Both the position numbers and the translations under genes were made by a program. Below the pieces are notes generated by a model. That model saw only the letters and a program-made list of their open reading frames with translations, did not search any database and was not told the origin of the DNA. From Bacillus rubiinfantis (lineage in GTDB: Bacteria; Bacillota; Bacilli; Bacillales; Cytobacillaceae), in NCBI GenBank assembly GCA_000752035.1, contig CCFE01000011.1, positions 2,501 through 66,500 on the forward strand: a stretch of DNA of 64,000 nt, written 5' to 3'. This document shows, in pieces, positions 26,889-34,312 of this stretch; the first letter of the stretch is position 1, and the number at the start of each line of letters is the position of its first letter.

Positions 26889-27782
26889 ATGGATTTGCAC
26901 CAATTATATGTTTTTACAAAAGTGGTTGAACATAAAAGCTTTTCGAAAGCGGCGGAGGCTGTTTTTTTAAGTCAGTCAACTGTCAGCTCCCATATTCTTG
27001 CACTGGAAAAATCACTTGATGTGAAATTATTTGACCGGGTAGGAAGGGAAACGATTGTCACCCCATATGGGGAGCGTCTCTATGGATGGGCCTTAAAACT
27101 GCTGCTGTTAAAAGACCAAGCATTGTTAGATTTGAAGCAGGGAATGTATGACTTTCGAGGGACGATTCAGGTCGCAGCGAGCTCTGTGCCGGGACAATTC
27201 CTTTTGCCAAAGATGATTAAGAAATTCCGATTACAGTATCCTCATGCTGTTTTTCAAATAACTCAATCTTCCTCAAAAATTGCTGTGGAAAATATTTTAG
27301 ATGGAAGTACAGAGATTGGAATAGTGGGCCACAAATACGAAAATGACAAACTTGAATATATTCCGCTATTAAAAGAAAAGCTTGTGCTCATCACTTCGAA
27401 CCAAATGGAATTAAAAAACCCTGTTACACTGCAGGAGCTTATCGGCTTACCTTTCATCATGAGAAGTTCTGAATCCGGAACAAATGCGATGATTGAAGAG
27501 TTTTTCAAGCAAAATAGATTTCAGAAAGATGCCCTAAATATTATTGCTTATACTGATTCCGGTCAAAGCTTAATGCAGTTTGTCATGCAAAATATGGGCA
27601 TTGCCGTTATCTCGGAGATTGCTGCAAGAGAGTATGCACAAAATAAACTGTTAAAAGCATATGAAATAGACGGTTTTGCGGATGAACGCTACTTTTATCT
27701 CGTGTACAACACGAATAAAACACAATCGATTCTTGCGAAGATGTTTATTGAGCATGTTGCAAAGCTATTTAATGATAAATAG
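26889..27782 (+). CDS. LysR-family transcriptional regulator
   Basis: The 297-residue protein has an N-terminal winged HTH (MDLHQLYVFTKVVEHKSFSK, then SQSTVSSHILALEKSL) and a C-terminal periplasmic-binding-like effector domain (about residues 90-290). AAGGAG nine bases upstream selects the ATG at 26889; an upstream extension of 25 codons has no ribosome site and does not resemble LysR. The N-terminus is reminiscent of the selenium-metabolism-associated LysR group, but I cannot confirm that. Its targets are unknown; the neighbours are the divergent XRE-hydantoinase operon and the convergent AdhB-like gene. Confidence 0.92.
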   Translation: MDLHQLYVFTKVVEHKSFSKAAEAVFLSQSTVSSHILALEKSLDVKLFDRVGRETIVTPYGERLYGWALKLLLLKDQALLDLKQGMYDFRGTIQVAASSVPGQFLLPKMIKKFRLQYPHAVFQITQSSSKIAVENILDGSTEIGIVGHKYENDKLEYIPLLKEKLVLITSNQMELKNPVTLQELIGLPFIMRSSESGTNAMIEEFFKQNRFQKDALNIIAYTDSGQSLMQFVMQNMGIAVISEIAAREYAQNKLLKAYEIDGFADERYFYLVYNTNKTQSILAKMFIEHVAKLFNDK

Positions 27783-27806
27783 GGCTGTGCAGAAACCATC
27801 AGCCCT
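27781..27806. terminator. Short hairpin between convergent lysR and adhB genes
   Basis: AGGGCTG (27781-27787) pairs with CAGCCCT (27800-27806) around a 12-base loop. It overlaps the lysR stop and has no U-tract, so it is at best a weak terminator. Confidence 0.45.
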
Positions 27807-27819
27807 AATCTAGATGTAT

Positions 27820-28956
27820 TTATGGTTTTAAGACGACTTTAATGCAGTCCTCCGTCTTTGTATCAAACACTTCGTAGCCATGCTTTGCCTGATTTAGCGG
27901 CAAGACATGGGTAATGATATCACCAGGGTCCAATTTCCCTTCGTTTATCATGTTATACAATGTTGGCATGTACGGGATAACGGGTGCCTGACCCGTCTTC
28001 AAATCGACATTTCGTTGAAAAATATCCCCAAGTGGAAAGGCGTTATAACGGCCGCCATACACCCCGGTAATTTGAATCGTGCCGCCTTTGCGCACACATT
28101 GGCTGGCAATCACAATCGCCCCCATCGCACCGCCTTGCAGTTTCATTCCTGAGGCTAAAAACTCTAGTGGCGTCATTTTACCGTCCATTCCGACAGCATC
28201 AATCACGACATCGGCTCCGCCTTTGGTGATCTCAAGCAAATAGTCACCGACATTTTCATAGTCTTCAAAGTTGACAATTTCGACCTTGTTCGTACGCTTT
28301 GCATGTTCCAGTCGATAACCAACATAATCTACTGCAATTACCCGTTTTGCTCCCTTTAACCAGGCAAATTTCTGGGCCATTAAACCAATCGGGCCGCAGC
28401 CAAGGATAATCACTGTATCTCCAGCTTTAACGCCAGCATGGTCAACACTCCAATAAGAAGTTGGCACAACATCAGCAAGCAGCATTAATTTCTCATCTTC
28501 GACTTGACAATTATCTGGAATTTTAAAGGGTGTAAAGTTGCCAAACGGCACACGCATGTACTCTGCCTGACCGCCAGCGTAGCCTCCGGTCGTTTCCGAA
28601 TAGCCGAAGAATCCTGCACCTTCTCCATGTGGATTGCCGTTGTCGCATTGGCTCGTTAAATCATGAGTACAATACCAGCAATGTCCACAGCTTACATTAA
28701 AAGGAATGATCACCCGGTCTCCCTTTTTTAGATTGGAAACTTCTGGACCAACCTCCTCAACGATTCCCATAGGCTCATGGCCAATGACATAGTCTGTTGG
28801 TAAATTAGGTATCATGGCGTGAATTAAATGCAGGTCTGAGCCGCAAATACCAGAAGTAGTTATTTTTACAATAATGTCATCCGGATTTTTGATAGCTGGG
28901 TCCTTGACTTCTCGTATCTCAACATTTTTGATTCCTTGATATGTAACAGCTTTCAA
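27820..28956 (-). CDS. adhB: Zinc-dependent alcohol dehydrogenase (AdhB-like, FdhA-type MDR family)
   Basis: The 378-residue medium-chain dehydrogenase has catalytic zinc ligands in SGICGSDLH and GHEPMG, the structural zinc lobe CGHCWYCTHDLTSQC, and the Rossmann motif GCGPIGLMAQ. A long insert and the GGYAGGQAEYMRVP segment place it with the glutathione-independent formaldehyde dehydrogenase-like group that includes B. subtilis AdhB. The start is a TTG behind AAGGGGGTGA. Immediately upstream, on the same strand, are a CotF-like gene and a small coat-like gene, as in the B. subtilis yraG-yraF-adhB arrangement. Sporulation-linked expression is plausible. Substrate not known. Confidence 0.88.
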   Translation of the reverse strand: MKAVTYQGIKNVEIREVKDPAIKNPDDIIVKITTSGICGSDLHLIHAMIPNLPTDYVIGHEPMGIVEEVGPEVSNLKKGDRVIIPFNVSCGHCWYCTHDLTSQCDNGNPHGEGAGFFGYSETTGGYAGGQAEYMRVPFGNFTPFKIPDNCQVEDEKLMLLADVVPTSYWSVDHAGVKAGDTVIILGCGPIGLMAQKFAWLKGAKRVIAVDYVGYRLEHAKRTNKVEIVNFEDYENVGDYLLEITKGGADVVIDAVGMDGKMTPLEFLASGMKLQGGAMGAIVIASQCVRKGGTIQITGVYGGRYNAFPLGDIFQRNVDLKTGQAPVIPYMPTLYNMINEGKLDPGDIITHVLPLNQAKHGYEVFDTKTEDCIKVVLKP

Positions 28957-28970
28957 AGACTCACCCCCTT

Positions 28971-29330
28971 TTATTTATTTGGCGTCGCGAACATCCCGCG
29001 GCGGTCAGTATCATTTGGGAAAAGGTTCAGTTCTGCAATTTGAATCGCCGTCTCCGCGGCCTTTAGGTCAACTGGGAATTGCTCTTTTGGATTATGGGGG
29101 TGGAGCCATCCTTTTTTTATCATTAAATTAGAAATTTCTGTGTGCAAGTCAATGGCTGCCTCCAATTGTCTTTGTAAAATCCGCCTTAATTCCGGACTGG
29201 CAGTTTCCGTAATTGCAAATCCATAGTTGCGAATTCCCGATTTCACAGTAATTAGAAAATCCATGGCAAACGCAGAATCAGCCAGGTTTGGCATCCCCTC
29301 CGAGTTGCGCGGGTCTAAGAAATCCTCCAT
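28971..29330 (-). CDS. CotF-like spore coat family protein (YraF/YraD-like)
   Basis: This 119-residue mostly helical protein is of the Coat_F type: LADSAFAMDFLITVKSGIRN, then AITETASPELRRILQRQLEAAI. It is clearly homologous to the protein at 29987-30289 (shared DFLI-KxxxRNY, AITETA-PEL and IQIAELN/INLAEK-like ends). Such proteins in Bacillus are spore coat or spore-associated. GGGGTGAG precedes the ATG. It is 14 bp upstream of adhB on the same strand. Confidence 0.85.
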   Translation of the reverse strand: MEDFLDPRNSEGMPNLADSAFAMDFLITVKSGIRNYGFAITETASPELRRILQRQLEAAIDLHTEISNLMIKKGWLHPHNPKEQFPVDLKAAETAIQIAELNLFPNDTDRRGMFATPNK

Positions 29331-29342
29331 GTGCTCACCCCA

Positions 29343-29549
29343 TTATTGTAATAATTGACTTTGCTTGTAAAAGCGTATTAGCTCGTTGATATCGTGTTTT
29401 GATTGCTGGACATCCTTTTCCATTAATGCCTTAAGTTCATTATCAAAACACATTCCTTGCATCAGTTTTGATTTAAGTAAGCAAACTGTCTTAAAATTAA
29501 GCAGTTCATGTGTTTCCATCGTTTCATGTAAGGCTAGTTGATCCATCAT
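29343..29549 (-). CDS. Small coat-associated protein (YraG/YraE-like)
   Basis: The 68-residue protein contains LHETMETHELLNFKTVCLLK, closely matching LHETLDLHELLAFKNLCLTK in the divergent gene at 29784-29990. It is helical and pairs with the CotF-like gene 12 bp downstream. GGAGGTGAGT precedes two adjacent ATGs (29549 and 29546) and a GTG at 29555; the GTG overlaps the ribosome site and is rejected. A spore coat role is inferred from the pairing and from the yraGF/yraED organisation in B. subtilis. Confidence 0.8.
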   Translation of the reverse strand: MMDQLALHETMETHELLNFKTVCLLKSKLMQGMCFDNELKALMEKDVQQSKHDINELIRFYKQSQLLQ

Positions 29550-29649
29550 ACTCACCTCCGCATCATACCAACCTTAGTTTCTCCCGCTGTTATTTTCCTT
29601 TATACAGAATATTTTTCATGAAAACAGATTGGAGCCTAGCTGATGGAGG

Positions 29650-29714
29650 TTTGTCCTCATAATGCGTTCATGAGAACTGAAATGGGCGTCCCCGTTACAG
29701 ATTTGTCCTCATAA
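29650..29714. repeat. 13-bp direct repeat in the divergent coat-gene promoter region
   Basis: TTTGTCCTCATAA occurs at 29650-29662 and again at 29702-29714, 52 bases apart, in the 228-bp gap between the divergent coat-like operons. A short dyad GTTC-ATGA-GAAC lies between the copies. It may be an operator or a small duplication. Confidence 0.6.
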
Positions 29715-29783
29715 ATAATGAATAAAGTCGCAGAGTCACAGAGATGATAGTAGTAAAAAATCTATTGTATCGGGGGAAATCTT

Positions 29784-29990
29784 GTGACAAAGCATTTAGG
29801 ACTTCATGAAACATTAGACTTACATGAATTATTAGCATTCAAAAATTTATGTTTAACAAAATCAACGACGATGAGTAAGCTAGCCCAGGATGAGGAGCTG
29901 CAAACAATACTTGAAGCTGATGCAGCCGCTGGCATTCAGCACATCCAGCAAATTCAGCGATTTTTAACGAATCGGGGGGAGCAGGTGTGA
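29784..29990 (+). CDS. Small coat-associated protein (YraE/YraG-like)
   Basis: The 68-residue protein is the paralogue of the one at 29343-29549 and shares the LHET-x2-HELL-x-FK core. The start is a GTG behind CGGGGGAAA, seven bases away. Its stop overlaps the next gene's GTG start (GTGA), so the pair is translationally coupled. It is probably a partner of the CotF-like protein that follows. Confidence 0.8.
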   Translation: MTKHLGLHETLDLHELLAFKNLCLTKSTTMSKLAQDEELQTILEADAAAGIQHIQQIQRFLTNRGEQV

Positions 29991-30289
29991 ATCAAATTAT
30001 TCAAAACATAATGGGGATGGGCGGTTTAACCGATCAGGTAATTGCTACCGATTTTCTTATCTCTACCAAGGCTGCTGTAAGGAACTACACAGTTGCGATT
30101 ACCGAAACGGCCACCCCTGAGTTAAAGACAGCCTTAAGGGAGCAATTAAATGCAGCTATAGCTACACATGAGCGAATCACGAACTATATGACTGCAAAAG
30201 GATTCTACCATCCACATGATTTAAGCGAACAACTGCAGTTAGATTTATCGACAGCGGCTACTGCAATAAACCTTGCTGAAAAAATATAA
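29987..30289 (+). CDS. CotF-like spore coat family protein (YraD/YraF-like)
   Basis: The 100-residue Coat_F-type protein carries TDQVIATDFLISTKAAVRNY and AITETATPELKTALREQLNA. It is paralogous to 28971-29330 but lacks that protein's longer C-terminal tail (DTDRRGMFATPNK). The GTG start follows CGGGGGGAGCAG. It is followed 19 bp later by a short CxxC/CxxC gene, probably co-transcribed. Confidence 0.86.
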   Translation: MNQIIQNIMGMGGLTDQVIATDFLISTKAAVRNYTVAITETATPELKTALREQLNAAIATHERITNYMTAKGFYHPHDLSEQLQLDLSTAATAINLAEKI

Positions 30290-30308
30290 TCAAAGGGGGG
30301 TGACTATT

Positions 30309-30452
30309 TTGGGTGAAACATGCTTTTACTGTGCAAATGAAGTTGAGGATCAGAAACGGCATGTTGTTTCCTTTACCACTTCCAATCAAGATCGAGAAGA
30401 GACACTTTGCAGGGACTGCTATCAAGAGTGGCTCCAGGGGATCAAGGGTTAA
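30309..30452 (+). CDS. 47-residue putative zinc-binding protein (CxxC...CxxC)
   Basis: A 144-bp frame opens at a TTG behind AAAGGGGGGTGA and ends at TAA just before a strong terminator. The product has ETCFYC near the N-terminus and LCRDCYQEWLQ near the C-terminus, two CxxC knuckles about 30 residues apart that could bind one zinc or iron atom. It is too short for routine gene finding. The strong ribosome site, its position 19 bp after a CotF-like gene and the terminator directly after the stop all support a real gene. Function unknown; I do not recognise a named family. Confidence 0.72.
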   Translation: MGETCFYCANEVEDQKRHVVSFTTSNQDREETLCRDCYQEWLQGIKG

Positions 30453-30460
30453 AGAAAGAA

Positions 30461-30509
30461 AGCTGTATACATATCCCTTTTTTCAGGATATATATACAGC
30501 TAATTTTTC
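30461..30509. terminator. Bidirectional terminator between coat operon and mocA-like gene
   Basis: AGCTGTATACATATCC (30461-30476) pairs, with one mismatch, with the segment ending ATACAGCT at 30501, followed by AATTTTT on the plus strand. A-rich sequence on the other side allows use from the minus strand, where it overlaps the stop of the MocA-like gene. Confidence 0.82.
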
Positions 30510-31099
30510 TCATTAATTAATAATTGATAATCCTCATGTGTATCGATATCCGGGATTAATTTTCTATTCATCTCAGAGTAATAAACTTGCTTGTGAAATT
30601 TCATTAGTACTGATTTCCCCCCTTCATCCCCATCAATACACAGAAGATGAGGGAACATGTTTTTCGTAAAAAGGATTGGATGTCCCTTGCCATCTTCATA
30701 TTTTGCCTGGATGATGGGAGCATCCTGGTGACTGTGATAATCACTAATAATTTTATTGATTTCATTTGCGGTCATTAAAGGTTGGTCTCCTAGCAGAAAA
30801 ATCACAGCATTCACATCATCCGGCACTGATTTCAGGCCTATTTTTAACGATGTAGACATACCGTCCTGTGAATGATAATTTTCTACCACTTTATTAATTC
30901 CATTCATGCTCACTTCTGCGACTAATGTTTCGATTTCAGGATTGACGACGACAATTGTACCGTCCACCTGCGATTGTAAACATTCATCAATCATATGACG
31001 TATCAATGGCTTGCCTTTATAAGGTAACAATAATTTTGGCGCACCCATTCGTTTCGAAAAACCGGCTGCTAAAATAATGGCCCAAACCTGCTTAGTTAT
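30500..31099 (-). CDS. MocA/PucB-like molybdenum cofactor nucleotidyltransferase, no standard start codon
   Basis: The protein is an NTP-transferase of the MobA/MocA type. The diagnostic nucleotide-binding loop IILAAGFSKRMGAPKLLLP is encoded, but its first half lies upstream of the first ATG (31048). In that frame no ATG, GTG or TTG exists before an in-frame stop. The best candidate is ATA at 31099, which overlaps the XdhC stop as ATAA, exactly where ATGA would give the usual 4-bp coupling; an ATT lies at 31108. The coordinates use ATA (about 199 residues). Later motifs are VIFLLGDQP and DAPIIQAKYEDGKGHPIL. It may transfer CMP to molybdopterin. Starting at ATG 31048 would delete the active-site loop. 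Confidence 0.8.
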   Translation of the reverse strand: MTKQVWAIILAAGFSKRMGAPKLLLPYKGKPLIRHMIDECLQSQVDGTIVVVNPEIETLVAEVSMNGINKVVENYHSQDGMSTSLKIGLKSVPDDVNAVIFLLGDQPLMTANEINKIISDYHSHQDAPIIQAKYEDGKGHPILFTKNMFPHLLCIDGDEGGKSVLMKFHKQVYYSEMNRKLIPDIDTHEDYQLLINEKN

Positions 31100-32202
31100 A
31101 TTTCCAATATTGGCTCTTCCTCCTTACTTGAAAACTGCAGCGGCTCCTTCGTGAGTTTAGTTCCTTCCCCGCCGCGATAATGCATGACTATTTCTGCTAA
31201 AATGCTCAAAGCGATTTCCTCCGGTGTCACCGCTCCAAGATTTAAACCAATCGGACTATGAATGATTTTGAGATTAGGATGATGGTCAATACCTAGCCCC
31301 TTACCCAATTCAACCGTTCTCTTTCTTGGCCCTAGTATACCAATATAAGCCACATGTGAATGAATTACTTCCTTCAACATCATCTGGTCATGCAAGAAAT
31401 GATGCGACATGAGGACAACATACGTATTTTTTTCAAGCCTTAGTGCTGGCGGTTCTCCTGCTTTAAAAAGAATTAAATCATCTGCTTCAGGGAAATTTTT
31501 GCTATTAACAACCCCCGGTCGGTGGTCAAGTACCGTTACATGCCAGTTCATCTGTTTAGCCATTTTTACCAGTGGGACAGCATCAGGACCGCCTCCAAAT
31601 AAGACAAGCCGTGGTTGCGGAAAAATGGCATCATAAAACACCTGAAACTTCTCCTTACTACTAGCAATAGTTATCAGCTTGCGTTGAAACATATCCTTTC
31701 GGCTTACATAATCATTTACAATTTCCGTAAACGGAATGTGATCGGTTTCCGTTTCTTCGGGATCGATTATCCATCTCGTCCCAATTAATTGTGATTTGGC
31801 AGCTTCCGTGATGGTGAGACAATGTATTGGCTTGTCTAATCCTAACTTAAACATGTCCTCAAGCTGCTGCGATCCGATGGAGTTTGGGAGATATGGTTCA
31901 AGCCAGATCGTTATTTTACCGTTACAGCCCAACCCTAATCCCCAAATAAGATCATTTTCATCTTGAAAGTCATAGTGAATGATTCTCGGTTTCTCTGCTT
32001 CAATGATATCTAGTGCCATCTCTTTCATATCGCCTTCCACACAGCCGCCACTGACCAAACCTGTCAATCTGCCATCTTCCGCAATGAAACATTTTGCTCC
32101 TGTCTTCTGATAAGTAGAACCCTGTGTAGAAATGATTGTACCAAGAACTCCTTTTAATCCTTGTCTTTTACAGCGAATGATTTCTCTATATATTTTTTCC
32201 AC
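31096..32202 (-). CDS. XdhC/CoxI family molybdoenzyme maturation protein (PucA-like)
   Basis: This 368-residue protein has an N-terminal XdhC_CoxI domain (GTIISTQGSTYQKTGAKCFI, then GLVSGGCVEGDM) and a C-terminal Rossmann XdhC_C domain (LVLFGGGPDAVPLVKMAK, then VAYIGILGPRKR). XdhC proteins bind molybdenum cofactor and insert it, sulphurated, into xanthine dehydrogenase-type enzymes. No molybdenum hydroxylase subunit genes occur in this window, so the target enzyme is encoded elsewhere. It precedes the MocA-like gene with a 4-bp overlap. B. subtilis pucA-pucB have the same order. Confidence 0.9.
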   Translation of the reverse strand: MEKIYREIIRCKRQGLKGVLGTIISTQGSTYQKTGAKCFIAEDGRLTGLVSGGCVEGDMKEMALDIIEAEKPRIIHYDFQDENDLIWGLGLGCNGKITIWLEPYLPNSIGSQQLEDMFKLGLDKPIHCLTITEAAKSQLIGTRWIIDPEETETDHIPFTEIVNDYVSRKDMFQRKLITIASSKEKFQVFYDAIFPQPRLVLFGGGPDAVPLVKMAKQMNWHVTVLDHRPGVVNSKNFPEADDLILFKAGEPPALRLEKNTYVVLMSHHFLHDQMMLKEVIHSHVAYIGILGPRKRTVELGKGLGIDHHPNLKIIHSPIGLNLGAVTPEEIALSILAEIVMHYRGGEGTKLTKEPLQFSSKEEEPILEI

Positions 32203-32304
32203 TTTAGGCCCCCTGTTTTCAGTTTCTCCCGTTATTTCAACTATCTAATAAAGCGTATGAAACAGGCAGCAAAATGATAACTAACTTGTCCACTTTTTTG
32301 GCTA

Positions 32305-32330
32305 TAAAAAAAAGGCAGCCGCAGCCGCCT
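32305..32330 (-). terminator. Intrinsic terminator of the hom-thrC-thrB operon
   Basis: On the minus strand AGGCGGC pairs with GCTGCCT (one G-U pair, four-base loop), followed by eight U residues. It begins 5 bp after the thrB stop. Confidence 0.9.
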
Positions 32331-32334
32331 AATC

Positions 32335-33252
32335 TTACTTCACGTATTTTTCAATTCCTTTCACAGTGCTGCCGCTTTTATTAAGGGAGAGCTGTTTTAC
32401 ACTCATGTCCGGAAATTCCTCTGCTAAAGCATCCGCCAACTGCCGCCCCTTTCCCTCCTTGGAAAAACAAATGATCGTCGGGCCCGCTCCGCTTAAGGCA
32501 GCGCCAAATGCCCCGCTCCGCTTAGCTGCCTTTTCAATTGCTTCATAAAAAGGAATCAGCGGTTTTCGGTATGGCTGATGAAAACCATCCTGCTCCATCA
32601 TTTTGCCTGCCAGGGACCAATTTTCACTTAATAATGCACCGACAAGCAGATTGGCTGTTGCCGAGGCTTGAACTGCTTGTTCGCGTGAATAAGCAACGGG
32701 TAATACGTCCCGTGATTCCTTCGTGAGTAAAATCTGCTTTGGAATGACCGTAACTACTTCAATCGGGAGATCAGCAATCGATAGTAAATCGACTTTCTCT
32801 TTATCGTATCGGCCAATCACCAGTCCTCCATATAGAGAGGCACCGACATTATCCGGGTGCCCCTCCCATTTCGTTGCGTGAAGTAGCTTTTCCTCCCGCG
32901 ATAAGTTTAAACCACCAATCGCATCAGCGAGTTCAATCCCCGCAACAATTGCCGCTGCGCTTGACCCAAGTCCCCGTGCCAACGGGATCTCACTGTTTAG
33001 TTCAATCCGGCAAGGATGAAGCTCAATCCCATGTGCCGTAGCTGTCTTTATGGCAACGCGACAGATAAAATGGTCCACATCTGTGGGAAATTGTTTTAAT
33101 TCCTCTGTGGATGAATAACATTCCCAGCGGCTATTTTTTTCAACCTCTAGTGTTAAAAATAAGTCAAGAGCAAGCCCCAACGAATCAAAACCAGGGCCTA
33201 GATTTGCTGTGCTCGCGGGTACTTTAATCTGCAGAAAGTCAGTTGAGGTCAT
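32335..33252 (-). CDS. thrB: Homoserine kinase
   Basis: The 305-residue GHMP kinase has the N-terminal PASTANLGPGFDSLGLAL, the phosphate-binding loop RGLGSSAAAIVAGI and the C-terminal GAFGAALSGAGPTI. It phosphorylates homoserine to O-phosphohomoserine in threonine synthesis. The start overlaps the thrC stop by four bases (ATGA). It is the last gene of the hom-thrC-thrB operon, the same order as in B. subtilis. Confidence 0.96.
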   Translation of the reverse strand: MTSTDFLQIKVPASTANLGPGFDSLGLALDLFLTLEVEKNSRWECYSSTEELKQFPTDVDHFICRVAIKTATAHGIELHPCRIELNSEIPLARGLGSSAAAIVAGIELADAIGGLNLSREEKLLHATKWEGHPDNVGASLYGGLVIGRYDKEKVDLLSIADLPIEVVTVIPKQILLTKESRDVLPVAYSREQAVQASATANLLVGALLSENWSLAGKMMEQDGFHQPYRKPLIPFYEAIEKAAKRSGAFGAALSGAGPTIICFSKEGKGRQLADALAEEFPDMSVKQLSLNKSGSTVKGIEKYVK

Positions 33253-34310
33253 TGATGAACAACCCCTCGAATATAATGGGCTACCGCACTCTCATCATTT
33301 GGCAGCTGAGCAGGAGCTATCATGCTGTTAGCAATTGCAGTATCAGGATCCTTTAACCCATTGCCAGTTAATACCGCAACAATTTTGGCCCCTTTAGCAA
33401 TGGTCCCCTTTTGAATACTCTTATAAACACCAGCAAGCGATGCGCACGAGGCCGGTTCAGCGAAAACTCCTTCAGTTGCCGCTAATTTCTTATAAGCCGC
33501 CACGATTTCTTCATCTGTTACTTCATCAAACTGCCCCGCTGATTCGTTCACCGCATTAACGGCCAAATCCCAGCTTGCCGGGTTACCAATTCGAATCGCT
33601 GTCGCCAGTGTTTCCGGATTTTCAAACACCCGATTGTGAACAAGTGCTGCCGCCCCTGCCGCTTCAAAGCCAAACATTCTCGGTAACCCGGTCTCTTTTT
33701 TATCGTTATATTCCTTAAATCCCTTCCAATAAGCACTAATATTACCAGCATTGCCAACAGGAATCGCTAGAATTTCCGGAGCGATGCCCAACTGGTCACA
33801 AACCTCAAAGGCCGCTGTTTTTTGTCCTTCAAGTCGATATGGATTCACCGAATTCACCAATGTAACACGTTCTACTTTACTTATATTACGAACCATTTGT
33901 AAGGCTTCGTCAAAATTCCCCTTAATCGAAATGATTTCAGCCCCATACATCATTGCCTGTGCTAGTTTTCCTAAAGCGATTTTCCCCTCAGGAATTACGA
34001 CGATACAGTTGATTCCCGCTCTGGCCGCATAGGCCGCTGCTGCTGCCGATGTATTTCCAGTTGAGGCGCAAATCACCATCTTACTGCCTTCTTCCACCGC
34101 TTTGGCTACCGCCATCACCATTCCCCGATCCTTAAATGATCCAGTTGGATTGGCCCCTTCGATTTTTACATAGAGCTCTACGCCCCATTCCTCTGATAGC
34201 CGGTCAAGTCCAACTAACGGCGTATTCCCCTCATGTAATGTCAGCTTTGGTGTTTTTTCATTGATTGGTAAATATTCTTTATATGCCTCTAATAATCCTG
34301 GCCATCTCAT
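33249..34310 (-). CDS. thrC: Threonine synthase
   Basis: This fold-type II PLP enzyme of about 353 residues has LTLHEGNTPLV at the N-terminus, PLP lysine in TGSFKDRG, and the phosphate-binding loop GNAGNISAYWKG. It converts O-phosphohomoserine to threonine. Two ATGs lie close together: at 34316 the SD core AGGA is one base away, while at 34310 the spacing is about seven, so the second is preferred. The gene abuts the hom stop and overlaps thrB by four bases. Confidence 0.95.
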   Translation of the reverse strand: MRWPGLLEAYKEYLPINEKTPKLTLHEGNTPLVGLDRLSEEWGVELYVKIEGANPTGSFKDRGMVMAVAKAVEEGSKMVICASTGNTSAAAAAYAARAGINCIVVIPEGKIALGKLAQAMMYGAEIISIKGNFDEALQMVRNISKVERVTLVNSVNPYRLEGQKTAAFEVCDQLGIAPEILAIPVGNAGNISAYWKGFKEYNDKKETGLPRMFGFEAAGAAALVHNRVFENPETLATAIRIGNPASWDLAVNAVNESAGQFDEVTDEEIVAAYKKLAATEGVFAEPASCASLAGVYKSIQKGTIAKGAKIVAVLTGNGLKDPDTAIANSMIAPAQLPNDESAVAHYIRGVVHQ

Positions 34311-34312
34311 TG

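Noticed and set aside
30313..30516. 67-residue plus-strand frame starting at 30313
   Set aside because: It overlaps the better-supported CxxC/CxxC gene in another frame, lacks a ribosome site and runs through the terminator.
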